A stretch of 64,000 bases of DNA, from assembly GCA_029237695.1 (NCBI GenBank), contig CM055265.1:44385331-44449330 (forward strand), in the 5' to 3' direction. The notes under the pieces are model-generated. The model had not been told where the DNA came from, searched no databases, and saw only the letters and a list, made by a program, of their open reading frames with translations. The DNA comes from Conchocele bisecta. Its lineage: Eukaryota > Mollusca > Bivalvia > Lucinida > Thyasiridae. Positions within the stretch are counted from its first letter, which is position 1. The number at the start of each line of letters is the position of its first letter. Shown here piece by piece: positions 63,153 through 64,000 of this stretch. Made by a program: the position numbers and the translations under genes.

Positions 63153-64000
63153 ATGAGTATATACGGACCAGGTAGTTCTTCCGATTGGGTGACAAATTCA
63201 AATAATTTGGAACCTGCAGAAGGGGGATTCATCCCGACAGAGGGCGACTTTTTAACTACCCAAAAAACAAAGGCCTTGATTAATAGAACTATATCGAGGG
63301 CCACGGACGAGATTCACAAGAGTCTACTATCACAACTTAGAATATGCCCTGGCTGTGAATACACAAAGTCGTGAAGAAACGCATACGGAACTAAACGAAC
63401 TAGGTAAAAAAATAACCAAATTTAGAAAAGAGGCCCGGTTGGGGATTGATAAAGCCCGAGAAGACCGTAAGGCTGACATTACGGAGGTTTTATGATGCGT
63501 TGCGCTTAGAAGACTCTCTCAGCAATGAAGCTACACTTGCTGAATTAGACGGGAAAATAATCGATTTTCGAAATGAGGCCACGTCGGGTATTGAGAAAGC
63601 ACGAGAAGACCACCAGGCGGACCTTATGAAGGCTTATGAGGTGTTGCGCTCAGAGGACTCTCTCATCAGAGAAGCGGCACTTACTGAACTAGATAAAAAA
63701 ATAAACCAAATTACGAAAAGAGACCCGGTCGGGTATTGATAAAGTCCGAGAAGACCACCAGTCTAACCTTGCAGAGGCCATTGCGGAGGCTTATGATGCG
63801 TTGCGCTTAGAGAACTCTCACAGTAAAGAATCGACACTTACCGAACTAGATGAAAAAATAGCCGAATTTATAAAAAGAGACCAGGTCTGGGGTTGAGGGG
63901 GTCCGAGAAGACCACAAAGAGGCCATTGCGGAGGCTTATGGGGCGTTACGCTCAGAGAACTCTCTCAACAGAGAAGCGGCACTTACTGACCTATATGAAA
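63153..64000 (+). pseudogene. Coiled-coil repeat protein (fibre-like candidate), frameshifted, runs off the window
   Basis: N-terminus MSIYGPGSSSDWVTNSNNLE, then a charged region and ~48-residue repeats (AREDHQADL, YEVLRSEDSLIREAALTELD, KKI). On DNA the repeats start near 63491, 63635, 63792 and 63937 (144-157 bp apart). Heptad-like Leu/Ala/Ile spacing predicts a long coiled coil. Frame breaks lie near 63365, 63490 and 63720, and in later units. Position after capsid-type genes suggests a fibre or spike-like virion protein, which is inference only. Confidence 0.5.

Larger units (their letters stand above)
49665..64000. mobile_element. Polinton/Maverick (adintovirus-like) element, left ~14 kb, decayed or error-rich
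   Basis: Recognised by the gene combination: protein-primed family B DNA polymerase, retroviral-type integrase, FtsK/HerA-type packaging ATPase, a capsid-like gene and several small membrane/structural genes. Both coding strands are used. The left boundary is put at AGTAGTATAGAGGG (49665), where MITE sequence stops; the right end is outside the window. Almost every gene has frameshifts or a stop. A cysteine protease expected of the family was not seen and may lie to the right. Confidence 0.85.

Noticed and set aside
49665..64000. Contaminating free virus contig rather than an insertion
   Set aside because: The left end passes directly into a host MITE that also occurs elsewhere in the window, and an integrase gene is present. 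A misjoin cannot be fully excluded without the right end.

Overview
The window reads as an animal nuclear genome. The two spliced genes have vertebrate orthologues, and the repeats (dense AT-rich foldback MITEs, AAGGTCAAGGTCAAATGACTT-type interspersed repeats, tRNA-derived SINE heads, a tyrosine-recombinase retrotransposon and a Polinton-like element) resemble those of bivalve molluscs. The bivalve assignment is inference from repeat style; no species is claimed.

Two host genes lie head to head. On the minus strand, 12 coding exons between 21308 and 3556 encode the first ~392 residues of TBCK (TBC domain-containing pseudokinase); the rest of the gene lies beyond the left edge. On the plus strand, 13 coding exons from 23440 to 47547 encode ~544 residues of the Rab escort protein CHM/REP; its 3' exons lie beyond 47547 and were not found here. 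All exon phases agree across junctions. About 2.1 kb separates the two starts and holds a tRNA-Thr-like gene and a 467-bp MITE.

The most unusual host feature is a pair of tandem arrays made from exon edges. In CHM, intron sequence just before exon 7 (33800-36567) holds about fifty 54-bp copies of 'ttttag + first 48 nt of exon 7', so the real acceptor is the last of many near-identical acceptors. In TBCK, the intron just after exon 11 (3786-4295) holds six 75-78-bp copies of 'last 65 nt of exon 11 + 13 nt of intron including the donor'. In both arrays use of a decoy site would add an immediate in-frame stop. A third, unrelated 21-bp array sits just upstream of TBCK exon 6.

Introns are filled with repeats: at least nine foldback/MITE families, a 1.3-kb pogo-like element with perfect ends and a TA duplication, a 2-kb repeat with internal ~440-bp tandem units, and a DIRS/Ngaro-like retrotransposon (27573-31726) with RT, RNase H, tyrosine recombinase and the B1-A2-B2 split direct repeat, inserted into a copy of that 2-kb repeat.

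From ~49665 to the right edge lies most of a Polinton/Maverick (adintovirus-like) element inserted in a MITE. In order it has a terminal hairpin, 82-bp subterminal repeats, a zinc-finger gene, an unknown ORF, a protein-primed family B DNA polymerase, a convergent retroviral-type integrase, a block of small membrane/structural genes, an FtsK/HerA-type packaging ATPase, a capsid-like gene, further structural candidates and a coiled-coil repeat protein running off the window. Nearly every gene in it carries frameshifts, so it is either decayed or the consensus is noisy. Base composition changes sharply at the polymerase/integrase boundary (54444).
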